Of a DNA stretch of 64,000 bases, positions 51,259 through 63,303 are shown piece after piece. Source of the stretch: Longimicrobiales bacterium (lineage in GTDB: Bacteria > Gemmatimonadota > Gemmatimonadetes > Longimicrobiales > Gaopeijiaceae). The translations under genes were made by a program, and so were the position numbers. The notes beneath the pieces are model-generated. The model was not told the origin of the DNA. It made no database searches and was given only the letters and a program-made list of their open reading frames with translations. Position 1 is the stretch's first letter. Every line of letters starts with the position of its first letter. The stretch spans positions 3,980,501-4,044,500 of the forward strand of contig OX638356.1 in NCBI GenBank assembly GCA_951813395.1. Direction: 5' to 3'.

Positions 51259-53657
51259 GAGGCCGGCCGCGCCGCCCCCTCACCTCCGTACAGCCACCGG
51301 TACAGCGCCCGATTCCGCACCACATTCTTCACGTAGCCGCGCGTCTCGGCGAAGGGGATGCGCTCGGTAAAGCGGTGAGCGTCTTCCGCTTCCGGAAAAC
51401 GCCGCCAGCGGTTGGCGCGGCTCGGTCCCGCGTTGTAGGCGGACAGGACCAGCGGGATGTCGCCTTCGTAACGGCGCATCAGGTCGGCCAGGAATCGAGC
51501 GCCAAGGTGCACGTTGAGTTCCGGTGTCTCGAGCGTTTCGGTGCGAAAGCCTCGGGGTCCGATCCGGCCCGCCAGTTGCCGCCCGGTCGCAGGCATCACC
51601 TGCATTAGACCGATCGCCCCCGCCGGCGACACGATGTCGGGGACGAATGCGCTCTCCTGGCGGATGATCCCGGCGACCAGAAAGGGGTCCAGCCCCAGGT
51701 CCCGCGCGCGGGACTCCACCAGTTCGCGGTGGGGGAAGGGGTACACGACCTGAAGCAGCGTGCGGTCCCACGGCCGGCCCGCGCCCCGAAGCTGCAGTCC
51801 CACGCGAATCCCCTCGAGCACGTGTCCGTTGGCGTGGAGCGCCACCGCCAGGCTGAGCAGTGCGTCGTGGGAGTCGCCCGCCATGGCCTTCAACGAAGCG
51901 ATCCGGGAAGCGACCGCCTCTTCCAGCCCGGCATCGTGCAGGAGCGTCAGCGTCTCCACTTCGGGAGCAAGCCATGGGGGTGCGGCCGGAACACTCGCCT
52001 CTTCGACGGGAACACCCGCGTCGGCCAGCGCCGGGCGGAACACCGAGTCCGCGGACGGATCGGCGAGGAACGCGTAGTAGGACGCGGGACTCTCCTCACG
52101 GATCCGGGCACGCAGCGCCTCGGCATCCGCAAGATCGCCGGCCTTTTCGGCGGCGTGCGCCCCCCAGTAGCTCGCCTCTTCCCAGCGACGCCCGGCCGGG
52201 AAGTCCTCCAGGTACCCCATGAACACCTGTCGAGCCGACTCGGTCTCGTTCCGGGCCAGGTGAATCTGACCCCAGCGCATCCGCGCCAGTCCGGCCCGAT
52301 CCGCCGAGGGCGACATGGACACGACCTGCCGATAGTGGTCGGCGGCCTGGCCGAGCCGCCCGGCGTCCTGATGGTCATCGCCCCGGAAGAACACGATGTC
52401 CAGCGCCGCCGGACTCCCTGGAAACCGCTCCACCAGACGGTCCTGCAGCGTGCGCGCGTCTCCGTATCGTCCCTGCCGGGAGCGGATGGACGCCCACGCT
52501 TGCAGGGCGGCAGCCGCGATCCCCGGGTCTTCGGCGCCCGAAAGCTCCCGGTAGACGGCCACCGCACGGTCGCGGTCGGCGCTGCCGTTGTACGCGCGTG
52601 CCAGGGCGAGGTGCTCGCGGTCGGTGAGGACCCCTCCCCGCGTGGCCACGAGCCTCCAGGCACGCACCGCGAGACCGAACTCGCCGCCGCTTCCCATGGC
52701 CGCCGCGACGAGGCGCAGTATCTCCGGGCCGGAGCCGGTAGCCACGCGCCAGTGCGCCATCGCGGCCTCCGTCGCCCTCGTGCCGCGGGTGGTGCGCCGC
52801 AACAGGTTCTCCATCGCATCGACCGACCCGGCGGAGTCGCCCAGCGCGAGCCGGAAGCGCCATTCGCGGTCGAGGAGCCCGGTGCGCGCCGCCCCGGCCA
52901 CCTCGTCGCCCCGCGACACGATGTCCACAAGGGACTCGAGCGCGCGTGCCGTGTCCCCCGCTGCAGCCCAGGCATCCATCTCCAGCGCCCAACCCAGCCC
53001 TAGGACCGCCGGGTCCCACACCAGCCCAAGCAGGTTGCGCACCGCCTCGGCCTCGCCCGCGACGGAAAGCGCACGAGCCGCCGCCAGCGCCGTCCAGTCG
53101 GCCAGCGCAGGTGCCCCGTCGCGAATCACGCCAACATGTTCGGCCGCGAGGTCCGGCACGCCCCTCGCCGCCGCAGCGCGGGCCAGGCGGGAATGCGCGA
53201 CGAGTGTCTCGCCGGCGTCGGCGTCGGCCGTCTCCACGAAGCGGGAGAATGCGGACACCGCCCCCCCGGCGTCGCCGGCGGCCTGGCGCCCGGTGCCGAG
53301 CACGAACCACACCCGCGGCGGCACCTCTTCCGCGTCGCCCGCCCCGGGCGCGAGCGCCGCGATGGCCCCGTCCCAGTTCTTCCACCCGGCTTCGGCCTCC
53401 GCCAGCACGAGACGGTCGGTCCAGGACGCCGATTCAACCGGCCCCAGGTGGGCCCGCAGCGCCCGGCTGGCCTTCCAGTGGCGGCCATCGGCCAGGTCCC
53501 GATGGATCGAATCGGGGATGGACGCGCCTACGGCCGCGCCGGGTTGCTCCTGGCCCGAAAGGGGGGTGGCGGCACAAGCGGCAGAGACCGCCGCCACAAA
53601 AAGACTCCGGGCAGCCCGCGCCGCGATTCCCGCTTCAAGAGGGCGGGAATGCCACAC
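51255..53657 (-). CDS. Soluble lytic murein transglycosylase (Slt70-like)
   Basis: An 800-residue exported peptidoglycan lyase. A signal peptide (RSLFVAAVSAACAATPLSGQ) precedes a long helical superhelix of TPR-like repeats (about 60-620), for example FPGSPAALDIVFFRGDDHQ. The C-terminal SLT domain has the catalytic Glu668 in IIRQESAF, then SPAGAIGLMQVMPATG and LVLSAYNAGPSRANRW. The start is a GTG. The arrangement with an ABC exporter and a TolQ-like gene suggests an envelope function, but this is inference from gene order. Confidence 0.92.
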   Translation of the reverse strand: MWHSRPLEAGIAARAARSLFVAAVSAACAATPLSGQEQPGAAVGASIPDSIHRDLADGRHWKASRALRAHLGPVESASWTDRLVLAEAEAGWKNWDGAIAALAPGAGDAEEVPPRVWFVLGTGRQAAGDAGGAVSAFSRFVETADADAGETLVAHSRLARAAAARGVPDLAAEHVGVIRDGAPALADWTALAAARALSVAGEAEAVRNLLGLVWDPAVLGLGWALEMDAWAAAGDTARALESLVDIVSRGDEVAGAARTGLLDREWRFRLALGDSAGSVDAMENLLRRTTRGTRATEAAMAHWRVATGSGPEILRLVAAAMGSGGEFGLAVRAWRLVATRGGVLTDREHLALARAYNGSADRDRAVAVYRELSGAEDPGIAAAALQAWASIRSRQGRYGDARTLQDRLVERFPGSPAALDIVFFRGDDHQDAGRLGQAADHYRQVVSMSPSADRAGLARMRWGQIHLARNETESARQVFMGYLEDFPAGRRWEEASYWGAHAAEKAGDLADAEALRARIREESPASYYAFLADPSADSVFRPALADAGVPVEEASVPAAPPWLAPEVETLTLLHDAGLEEAVASRIASLKAMAGDSHDALLSLAVALHANGHVLEGIRVGLQLRGAGRPWDRTLLQVVYPFPHRELVESRARDLGLDPFLVAGIIRQESAFVPDIVSPAGAIGLMQVMPATGRQLAGRIGPRGFRTETLETPELNVHLGARFLADLMRRYEGDIPLVLSAYNAGPSRANRWRRFPEAEDAHRFTERIPFAETRGYVKNVVRNRALYRWLYGGEGAARPAS

Positions 53658-53685
53658 GCGGACTGCCCGGAGCGGGGGATCTCTT

Positions 53686-54393
53686 CTAGTCGCCGGCCGA
53701 CCGGCCCGTCTGCATCGCGAAGAGGGCGTCGATCATCTTCTGGGCCGACTCCTCCATGTCGATCACGAGGTGGTCGATCCGCGACACGAAGAAGTTGTGA
53801 GCGATGCTCACGGGGATCGCGATCGCGAGCCCGGCAGCGGTGGTCGTAAGGGCGATCTTGATCCCTGACGCAACCGTGGTGGCGTCCACTTCGCCCGCCA
53901 GCTCGATCGCCTGGAAGGCCGCGATCATCCCCATCACGGTCCCGAGGAAGCCCAGCAGGGGCGCGACGTTCGTGAGCGTCGCAAGAACCACGAGCCCGCT
54001 CTCCAGCTTGGAAAGTTCGATAAGGCCCTGGTTCTCAATCGCCTTCATCACGCGATCCGTCCCTTCGTCCTGCCGTTCCAGCCCCGCGTGGAGGATGTTC
54101 GCAGCCGGGGAATCGGACTCCCGCGTTAGCTCCAGCGCTTCCTTGATCTGGTGCTGCGCGAGAAGATCGTCGACCGCGCGGAGCACCTTCCTGGTGGAGC
54201 TGCTCTTCCGGAAGATGTCGAAGAACTTCCAGATGATCACGAGAAAGCCCACCACCACACAGAGCCCGAGCGGCCACCGCATGTCGCCGGCGTCCTCCCA
54301 GGACTGCGCCATCTGCTCGGTGAAGGTGAGGTCTGGGGCTTCCATTCCAGGAAGCTGGAGCAGTACGTCAAAGACGTTCATCAAGCTGGCCAA
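53686..54393 (-). CDS. MotA/TolQ/ExbB proton channel family protein
   Basis: About 235 residues with three membrane helices: near 35-55 (PLGLCVVVGFLVIIWKFF), and two in the conserved core (LATLTNVAPLLGFLGTVMGMI and IKIALTTTAAGLAIAIPVSI). It energises outer-membrane or gliding machinery together with a TolR/ExbD partner. No such partner gene is adjacent. The TTG at 54393 is 5 bases after GGGAGG; the ATG at 54381 is an alternative. It is followed by the transglycosylase after 28 bases. Confidence 0.9.
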   Translation of the reverse strand: MASLMNVFDVLLQLPGMEAPDLTFTEQMAQSWEDAGDMRWPLGLCVVVGFLVIIWKFFDIFRKSSSTRKVLRAVDDLLAQHQIKEALELTRESDSPAANILHAGLERQDEGTDRVMKAIENQGLIELSKLESGLVVLATLTNVAPLLGFLGTVMGMIAAFQAIELAGEVDATTVASGIKIALTTTAAGLAIAIPVSIAHNFFVSRIDHLVIDMEESAQKMIDALFAMQTGRSAGD

Positions 54394-54592
54394 GGGAACC
54401 TCCCGCTTTCGGTCCTGTGCTGATGGTTGAAGTTGGCCGCACCCAACGCGCGACCCATGGAGTCTCGGACTTCCGAACCCATTTCGCAACGGCTTGCCAT
54501 AATGAGTATCGTTCGGGGGACTGTCAAGGACTCAAGAGCGCAACCCGGCGATGCTCCGACGCCAACCCGGGGCGGGACAATCACAGGGCCGC

Positions 54593-55471
54593 TCATCGCC
54601 GCCATGTCCACTCGCGGGAACCGTACTTCGTTTCCAGCTTCTTCGCCATGGCCAGCTCCTCGCGTGTCATTTCGCCAGGAGCCCAGCGTCCGCCGAATTC
54701 CTTGGCGAATCCCCATTGAATCGCGTCTACGATGCGCTCCCACGGTGGGAGCTCACCAAGGATCTCGGCCAGCGTGATCGGAAAACCGGTCGGAGCGGTC
54801 TCGGGCGCGATCCGCGCGTCGCATCCGGCGTCCACCCCGTTTCCGCCCTGGCTGCCAGCCCCGGCACCGGCAAACAGCGCGCCCTGGTCGGCAATCAGGA
54901 GCATGGACCCGTGCTGGAGGATCGTCCCCCCGACCCGGGCCTGCGCGCTCCCCACTAGCTTCCGCCCCCGCACCACCACCTCCCCCTCGGCCGGCTCCAG
55001 AAAACACGGTCCCGAATCAGGCGCCACGCCACGCCCCGTAGCACCCCCGGCATCGACCCCAAGGCGCCGCAATCCCCGCAAGAGCCCCCGGTTGATCTTG
55101 CGGTAGGCGGGGCGGAGCCCGCCGAATGCGCGCACCGGCAGCACGACGCAGTAGGTCAGCTCGCGGTCATGGATCACCGCGCGGCCGCCGGTGGGACGGC
55201 GCACCGCCTCCATTCCGGGATTGCGGCGGAGCAGGCCCCGGTACCCGACCGTGACGGGCTCGTTGCGTCCAAAGGAGAGTGTCGCCGCCGCCCAGCGGTA
55301 GAAGCGCACGGTGCCCTCACCCGGGCGCGCGAGTGCGGCGAGCGCATGGTCGCGCGCCATGTTGGTGCTGCCCGGGAGCCCTCCGTCCAGGACGACACGC
55401 CAGTTCAGGCGGCCCGCACCATCGGCCGCATCGGACGGACGCCTGCGGGTTGCGTCAGGGAACGTAGACAT
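54593..55471 (-). CDS. Lipoate-protein ligase A/octanoyltransferase-like (BPL/LPL fold)
   Basis: A 292-residue protein with the lipoate/biotin-ligase catalytic fold: RPTGGRAVIHDRELTYCVV carries the RRxTGGG-like loop and the catalytic Lys lies in VRGRKLVGSAQARV. It could attach lipoyl or octanoyl groups to GcvH and the E2 subunits. It lies in the same direction as gcvH and gcvP and the intervening hydrolase gene, and its ATG overlaps the hydrolase end by 17 bases. Whether it is LplA (free lipoate), LipM (octanoyl transfer) or another paralogue cannot be decided. Confidence 0.82.
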   Translation of the reverse strand: MSTFPDATRRRPSDAADGAGRLNWRVVLDGGLPGSTNMARDHALAALARPGEGTVRFYRWAAATLSFGRNEPVTVGYRGLLRRNPGMEAVRRPTGGRAVIHDRELTYCVVLPVRAFGGLRPAYRKINRGLLRGLRRLGVDAGGATGRGVAPDSGPCFLEPAEGEVVVRGRKLVGSAQARVGGTILQHGSMLLIADQGALFAGAGAGSQGGNGVDAGCDARIAPETAPTGFPITLAEILGELPPWERIVDAIQWGFAKEFGGRWAPGEMTREELAMAKKLETKYGSREWTWRR

Positions 55472-56141
55472 CTCCCGGACGCATGACCTGCACGGTGGCC
55501 CGGTCCCCGACGAGTGCGCGGAAACGCTCGGGGTCCTGGGCGATCAGGGGCCAGGTGTTGTAGTGGACCGGAATCACGACATCCGGTTCGATGAACCCCA
55601 CGGCCTCGGCGGCATCCTCCGGGCCCATGGTGAAGTTGTCGCCGATGGGCAGGATGGCGACGTCCACCTTGCCGCGAAGCAGCTGCATGTCCATGAGCAG
55701 CGACGTATCGCCCGCATGGTAGATCCGGGTCCCGTCCAGATGCATCAGGAACCCGCCGGGCACGGTGGTGAACTGCCCCGTCGTGTCGCCGTGCACCTGA
55801 CCCCCGTGCAGGGCCGGCGTCATCTTGACGCGACCGAAGGGGAAGTCGTACCCACCCCCGATATGCAGGGGATGGCCGTTCGTCACTCCCTGGGTTTCGG
55901 CGAACGAGACGATCTCGAAGGTGGACACCAGCGTGGCGCCGGTTTCCTTCGCCAGCGGCAAGGCGTCGGCAAAGTGGTCGAAGTGGCCGTGCGTGCAGAG
56001 GATGTAGTCCACCGCCCCGACCTCGGCACGCTTGATGTCCGAGACGGGACTGTCGTCGAAGAACGGATCGATCACCAGTCGGGTTCCGTCGTCGGTCTCG
56101 ATGCTGAACGTCGACTGGCCGTGAAAAATCAGCTTGGGCAC
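55455..56141 (-). CDS. UPF0173-type metal-dependent hydrolase (metallo-beta-lactamase fold)
   Basis: A 228-residue member of the UPF0173 group. The first motif is THGHFDHFADA, the later HAGD and the final HYNTWPLI; the start reads PKLIFHGQSTFSIET. GTG 56141 gives the usual length for the family. Substrate unknown. It lies between gcvP (73 bases upstream) and the lipoate-ligase-like gene. Confidence 0.92.
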   Translation of the reverse strand: MPKLIFHGQSTFSIETDDGTRLVIDPFFDDSPVSDIKRAEVGAVDYILCTHGHFDHFADALPLAKETGATLVSTFEIVSFAETQGVTNGHPLHIGGGYDFPFGRVKMTPALHGGQVHGDTTGQFTTVPGGFLMHLDGTRIYHAGDTSLLMDMQLLRGKVDVAILPIGDNFTMGPEDAAEAVGFIEPDVVIPVHYNTWPLIAQDPERFRALVGDRATVQVMRPGDVYVP

Positions 56142-56214
56142 GGGAAGATCTCTTTCTCGGGGGGCGCGGTTGCAGGAAGATGGAGGGCGCTGGCGCCACC
56201 GGCGAGCACCTGGC

Positions 56215-59097
<2,883 letters not shown>

Positions 59098-59124
59098 CAG
59101 AGGCAATTGCGGCCGGACCGCGGG

Positions 59125-59514
59125 CTATTCGCCGATGTGTGCACCATAGCTGGCGGCATCCATGAGGGTCTCCACCTCGTCGGGGTCTTCGAGGCGCATC
59201 TGGATCATCCACCCCTCGCCGTAGGGATCGCTGTTGACCAGCTCGGGGTCGTCATCCAGCGCTGCGTTGACGTCCACGATCTCGCCCGCGACCGGACAGT
59301 ACAGGTCGCTGACGGCCTTCACGGCCTCGATGGTGCCGAAAACGTCCATCGGGGCAAAGGAATCGCCCGGCTCGGGGAGTTCCACGTACACCACATCCCC
59401 GAGTTCGCCCTGGGCATAGTCGGTAATTCCCACGTAGTAGATGTCGGACTCTTCGGATTCTCTCAGATACTCGTGCTCGGTCGTGTACCTGAGTCCTTCG
59501 GGAATCAAGGACAT
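59125..59514 (-). CDS. gcvH: Glycine cleavage system H protein
   Basis: A 129-residue lipoyl carrier that shuttles the aminomethyl group from GcvP to GcvT. The start MSLIPEGLRYTTEHEYLRE and the lipoyl-lysine loop TIEAVKAVSDLYCPVAGEI with K66 are standard. It is the first gene of the gcvHP-hydrolase-ligase group. Confidence 0.96.
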   Translation of the reverse strand: MSLIPEGLRYTTEHEYLRESEESDIYYVGITDYAQGELGDVVYVELPEPGDSFAPMDVFGTIEAVKAVSDLYCPVAGEIVDVNAALDDDPELVNSDPYGEGWMIQMRLEDPDEVETLMDAASYGAHIGE

Positions 59515-59517
59515 GGT

Positions 59518-59819
59518 GGTCTCGCTTGAGGTTCGGGATGTCTCGGGCCTGAAAGCGACAGAAAAAAAGCCGCCCAGGGCAAGGGCGTCAACCCGTCGCC
59601 ACGATCGACATTGAGTCGCGGGACCGAATGGCGTGGCGCCACAGGACCGAAGGGCGCCCGGGCGCCGCCAAGATCGTCGTCAGGCCATGGGGCCGGAGGG
59701 CGTCAGGCGGCCGCTCCGAATCCAATGCGGAACTTTAGTGCGTAGGTTAGATTATCACCCCCCGTAAACCCGCTCGGCGCAAGCGCCAGGTCACGGTTCT
59801 ACTCGCTTCAGGAGGGATC
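59518..59819. other. 302-base divergent intergenic region between gcvH and acyl-CoA dehydrogenase
   Basis: No gene is visible. On the minus strand a GC-rich segment at about 59570-59600 (GCCCTTGCCCTGGGC) precedes a run of T near 59560-59566, about 45 bases before gcvH; it could be a leader hairpin or attenuator. A possible -10-like TAGATT lies near 59748 on the plus strand. No tandem glycine-aptamer pattern was recognised. Confidence 0.4.
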
Positions 59820-60983
59820 ATGACGACAATGATCCATTCGCCGGCGCTTACGGTTCTCGGCGACGACGAAGCCATGTTCCGCGAGGCGGTGCGTGACTTC
59901 GCAGAGTCGGAACTGGCGCCACGCGTACCGCGAATGGACGCCGCGCAGCAGATGGATTCCGAACTCATTTCGATGCTGTTCGAGCTCGGCTTCATGGCCA
60001 TCGAGATTCCCGAGCACTACGGGGGCATCGGCAGTTCGTTCTTCACGGCCACGATCGTGGTCGAAGAGCTCTCGCGTGTGGATCCGTCGGTGGGAGTCCT
60101 GGTCGACGTGCAGAACACGCTCGTCAACAACGCGCTCCTGAAGTGGGGCACCGAGGGGCAGTTGAGCCGTTATCTCCCGAAGCTGGCCACCGGCACGGTC
60201 GGCGCCTACGCCCTCTCGGAGGCGGGAAGCGGCTCGGACGCGTTCGCCCTGGACCTGCGGGCAATCCGGGACGCAGACGACTGGGTGCTCAACGGTCGCA
60301 AGATGTGGATCACGAACGGCGCCGAGGCTGGCCTGTTCATCGTCTTCGCCAACGTGCAGCCCGAACTCGGCTACAAGGGCATCACCGCTTTTCTGGTCGA
60401 ACGCGGCATGCCGGGCCTTGCGGTGGGGAAGAAGGAGGACAAGCTGGGCATTCGCGCCTCTTCGACTACGGAACTCGTACTCGACGAGGTGCCCGTTCCC
60501 GCCGAGAACGTGCTTGGGGAGCCGGGCCAGGGCTACAAGGTCGCGATCGAGACACTGAACGAAGGCCGGATCGGAATCGGCGCCCAGATGGTGGGCCTGG
60601 CTCAGGGCGCCTTCGATCACACCCTCAGGTACGTACAGGAGCGCGAGCAGTTCGGTCGTCCCATCGCCGACTTCCAGGGCGTCCAGTTCCAGCTGGCGGA
60701 CATGGCCACCGACATCGAGGCATCGCGCCTGATGGTCTACAACGCGGCCCGCCTGAAAGACCAGGACGCCCGGTTCCTTCGCGAGGGCGCGATGGCCAAG
60801 ATGTTCGCGTCGAGGACCGCGCAGGCGGTATCTTCCCGCTGCATCGATCTTCACGGGGGCTACGGATTCACTCGGGAGTACCCCGTGGAAAAACTCTACC
60901 GCGACTCGAAAATCGGCACGATCTACGAGGGGACCGACAACATGCAGCTGCAGACCATCGCAAAGGACCTGTTACGTGGCTAG
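59820..60983 (+). CDS. Acyl-CoA dehydrogenase
   Basis: A 387-residue FAD enzyme of the short/branched-chain type. Motifs are YALSEAGSGSDAFAL (FAD/substrate), WITNG, REQFGRPIADFQGVQFQLADM, and the C-terminal GGYGFTREYPVEKLYRD with the catalytic Glu370 in IYEGTDNMQLQ. The ribosome site AGGAGG precedes the ATG by 5 bases. It transfers electrons to ETF in fatty-acid or branched-chain amino-acid oxidation, in keeping with mmsA elsewhere in the window. It is probably monocistronic, because 102 bases separate it from tatA. Confidence 0.95.
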   Translation: MTTMIHSPALTVLGDDEAMFREAVRDFAESELAPRVPRMDAAQQMDSELISMLFELGFMAIEIPEHYGGIGSSFFTATIVVEELSRVDPSVGVLVDVQNTLVNNALLKWGTEGQLSRYLPKLATGTVGAYALSEAGSGSDAFALDLRAIRDADDWVLNGRKMWITNGAEAGLFIVFANVQPELGYKGITAFLVERGMPGLAVGKKEDKLGIRASSTTELVLDEVPVPAENVLGEPGQGYKVAIETLNEGRIGIGAQMVGLAQGAFDHTLRYVQEREQFGRPIADFQGVQFQLADMATDIEASRLMVYNAARLKDQDARFLREGAMAKMFASRTAQAVSSRCIDLHGGYGFTREYPVEKLYRDSKIGTIYEGTDNMQLQTIAKDLLRG

Positions 60984-61085
60984 CCCGCGCGCGCCGACGG
61001 ACGGACTTCCACGGGCGATTCCCGTGGGCGCGGGACCGGGCCGCGCAACCCGCGTGCACAACGCACGACCGTGCAAGGAGGGGCC

Positions 61086-61265
61086 GTGCCCCAAATAGGC
61101 TTCGGGGAAATCCTGTTCCTTCTGGGGATCCTGGCACTCATTTTCGGCGCCAAGCGCATTCCCCAGATCGCGCGCGGCCTCGGTTCCGGCATTCGGAACT
61201 TCAAGGGGGCGCTCCAGGCCGGCAGGAAAGCGGACTCCCAGGACATCGACGAACGGGACGCCTAG
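61086..61265 (+). CDS. tatA: Twin-arginine translocase subunit TatA/E
   Basis: A 59-residue TatA-type protein: IGFGEILFLLGILALIFGAKRIPQIARGLGSGIRNFKGAL, one membrane helix then an amphipathic helix, with a short tail. GTG 61086 lies 5 bases behind AGGAGG; a longer GTG at 61071 would overlap that site. No tatC or tatB adjoins. Several exported proteins in the window carry Tat-like signals and could use it. Confidence 0.9.
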   Translation: MPQIGFGEILFLLGILALIFGAKRIPQIARGLGSGIRNFKGALQAGRKADSQDIDERDA

Positions 61266-61381
61266 CAGTCGGTGGATGAACCCGCGCGAGCATCGAGACC
61301 GGTGAGGCGCAGGGCTGGCAGGTCCCGTTCCGGAAACACCTGCGCCTGCGAGCGGCGATCCAGCCGGGACCGAAGGTAGCT

Positions 61382-62560
61382 GTGACGCAGCCCCGCGGGC
61401 GTCTCGGCCTGCTCTTCCTGGCCGTGCTGGTCGATCTCGTCGGCTTCGGGATCGTCTTGCCACTCCTCCCCTTCTACGCCAGGGACCTGGGCGCGGGGGG
61501 CCTGCAGGTCGGCCTGCTGGTCACCGTGTACTCCGCGGTTCAACTGGTCATGGCCCCCTTGTGGGGACGGATTTCCGACCGCTTCGGACGTCGTCGCGTC
61601 CTCATTCTCGGCCTGCTGGGGAGCGCAGCCGCCTACATTGTCTTCGCCCGCGCCGATTCCCTGGCGCTCCTGTTTCTGTCGCGCATTGTCGGTGGGATCG
61701 GCGGCTCCACGATCCCCGTGGCCCAGGCCTACATCGCCGATGTAACGCCCCCCACTCGCCGGGCCGGCAACATGGGCCTGATAGGCGCGGCGTTCGGCCT
61801 CGGGTTCGTGATCGGTCCGGCCCTGGGTGGAATCCTGGCCGGCGTTTCCCCCGGCTCACCCACCGCACCGGGCTACGTGGCGGCAGGGCTGTGTTTCGCC
61901 AATGCGCTGGTGGCCGCACTTTGGCTGCCCGAGTCGAGGCAATCGAAGGATCGGGCGACTTCAAGGTTCAATCTTGGTGCGGCCCTCGCCGAAGTGCGGG
62001 GATCCGCTCAGATCAAGATCATCCTCGCGAGCTACCTGTTCATCACAATGGCCTTCTCCACCCTGCAGCCAACGCTGTCTCTGCTGGCATCCGAGCGGTT
62101 CGCCCTGGGAGCGCGCCAGGCGGGGTACCTCTTCGCCATGCTGGGGCTGGTCTCGGCGGTCTACCAGGGCGGCATCGTTCGCGCGCTCGTCCCGCGGATG
62201 GGGGAACGCCGGCTGTTCCGCTACAGTGCCGTACCCTTCGCGGCCGGCCTTATGGTGATCGGCCTGTCGACAGATCTCCGGCTGCTGCTCGCCGGCCTGG
62301 TCCTGCTGGGAATCGGCTATGGCGGCGCGGTCCCGGCGGTGCTGGGTCTCCTGTCACGGGCGGCGAGCCCCGAGCGCCAGGGAGGCGTGCTCGGCGTCGG
62401 CCAGAGCGTCGGGTCGTTCGCGCGGGTCCTCGGTCCGTCCATGGCCGGCGCCCTCTTCGACGTCAGGCTCGCGTTCCCCTACATGGCCGGTGCATTCCTC
62501 ATCCTGCTGGCGATGGTCGTGTCCCGTGGCATCGCACAGCCCGAAAAGGCAGCCCGGTGA
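61382..62560 (+). CDS. MFS efflux transporter (TetA/drug-resistance type)
   Basis: A 392-residue major facilitator with 12 helices. The first loop GRISDRFGRRRVL is the conserved MFS motif A, and IPVAQAYIADVTPPTRR is typical of TetA-like proton-driven drug exporters. GTG start at 61382. Its stop overlaps the start of the methyltransferase gene (GTGA). The substrate is unknown. Confidence 0.92.
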   Translation: MTQPRGRLGLLFLAVLVDLVGFGIVLPLLPFYARDLGAGGLQVGLLVTVYSAVQLVMAPLWGRISDRFGRRRVLILGLLGSAAAYIVFARADSLALLFLSRIVGGIGGSTIPVAQAYIADVTPPTRRAGNMGLIGAAFGLGFVIGPALGGILAGVSPGSPTAPGYVAAGLCFANALVAALWLPESRQSKDRATSRFNLGAALAEVRGSAQIKIILASYLFITMAFSTLQPTLSLLASERFALGARQAGYLFAMLGLVSAVYQGGIVRALVPRMGERRLFRYSAVPFAAGLMVIGLSTDLRLLLAGLVLLGIGYGGAVPAVLGLLSRAASPERQGGVLGVGQSVGSFARVLGPSMAGALFDVRLAFPYMAGAFLILLAMVVSRGIAQPEKAAR

Positions 62561-63303
62561 ACCTGACCGTCGTCCTCCACGAGCCCCAGGATCTGGTCAA
62601 CATCGCAGCAGCGGTGCGCGCCATGGCGAATATGGGCCTCGCCCGCCTCGTCGTCGTGAATCCCCGTGAGTTCGACGCGTGGCGGATCACGGGAATCGCC
62701 CACCGCACCGAGCACATCGTCGACACCGTAACCCGAGTTGACTCGCTGGAGCAGGCGCTGGCCGACGCCACGTTCGTGGTCGGCACGTCGGCACGCGCAC
62801 GCACGGCCCAGCGCAACTACTCGCGACCGCGTGAACTCGCGCCGCACATCCTCCGGCGCGCACGCGAAGGGGCCGTGGCCGTCGTGTTCGGCCGCGAGGA
62901 CCGCGGCCTCTCGAATGATGCCCTCGACCGCTGCCACGAGGTGATGGTCATCCCGACCACACCGGAGTATTCCTCGCTCAACCTGGGGCAGGCGGTGCTG
63001 CTCGTAGCCTACGAACTGTTTCTGGCCGGAGCCGGCGAGCCCGAGACCCTGCCGGTGGGAAAGCGCTCCCTCGGACCCGCCACGGCGGAAGAGCTGGAGG
63101 AGATGTACGCGGCGCTCGAAGCCGGTCTGGAGCGCGTCGATTTCTTCAAGGCCCGCAAGGCCGAGAGCGTCATGCGCACCCTCCGCACAGCCTTCGGCAG
63201 GACGACCCTGGACGCACACGAAGCCCGGCTTCTGGCCTCCATCGGCTACCAGGTGCGCAACCGGCTTGACCGGATCGCACGGAAAGGGAATTCACCGTCA
63301 TGA
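62557..63303 (+). CDS. TrmJ-like SPOUT RNA methyltransferase (tRNA Cm/Um32 type)
   Basis: A 248-residue SPOUT-fold 2'-O-methyltransferase. Visible motifs are NIAAAVRAMANMGLARLVVVNP, VFGREDRGLSNDAL and YSSLNLGQAVLLVAYEL (the SPOUT knot). The C-terminal extension (about 165-248) resembles TrmJ. GTG 62557 overlaps the MFS stop, and its own stop overlaps the next ATG (ATGA). TrmJ modifies position 32 of tRNAs; the exact target is inferred from family. Confidence 0.88.
   Translation: MNLTVVLHEPQDLVNIAAAVRAMANMGLARLVVVNPREFDAWRITGIAHRTEHIVDTVTRVDSLEQALADATFVVGTSARARTAQRNYSRPRELAPHILRRAREGAVAVVFGREDRGLSNDALDRCHEVMVIPTTPEYSSLNLGQAVLLVAYELFLAGAGEPETLPVGKRSLGPATAEELEEMYAALEAGLERVDFFKARKAESVMRTLRTAFGRTTLDAHEARLLASIGYQVRNRLDRIARKGNSPS

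Noticed and set aside
59518-59819. Glycine riboswitch upstream of gcvH
   Set aside because: Read on the minus strand, the leader lacks the paired aptamer cores and linker expected of the tandem glycine riboswitch; only a GC-rich hairpin-like segment and a T-run are visible.
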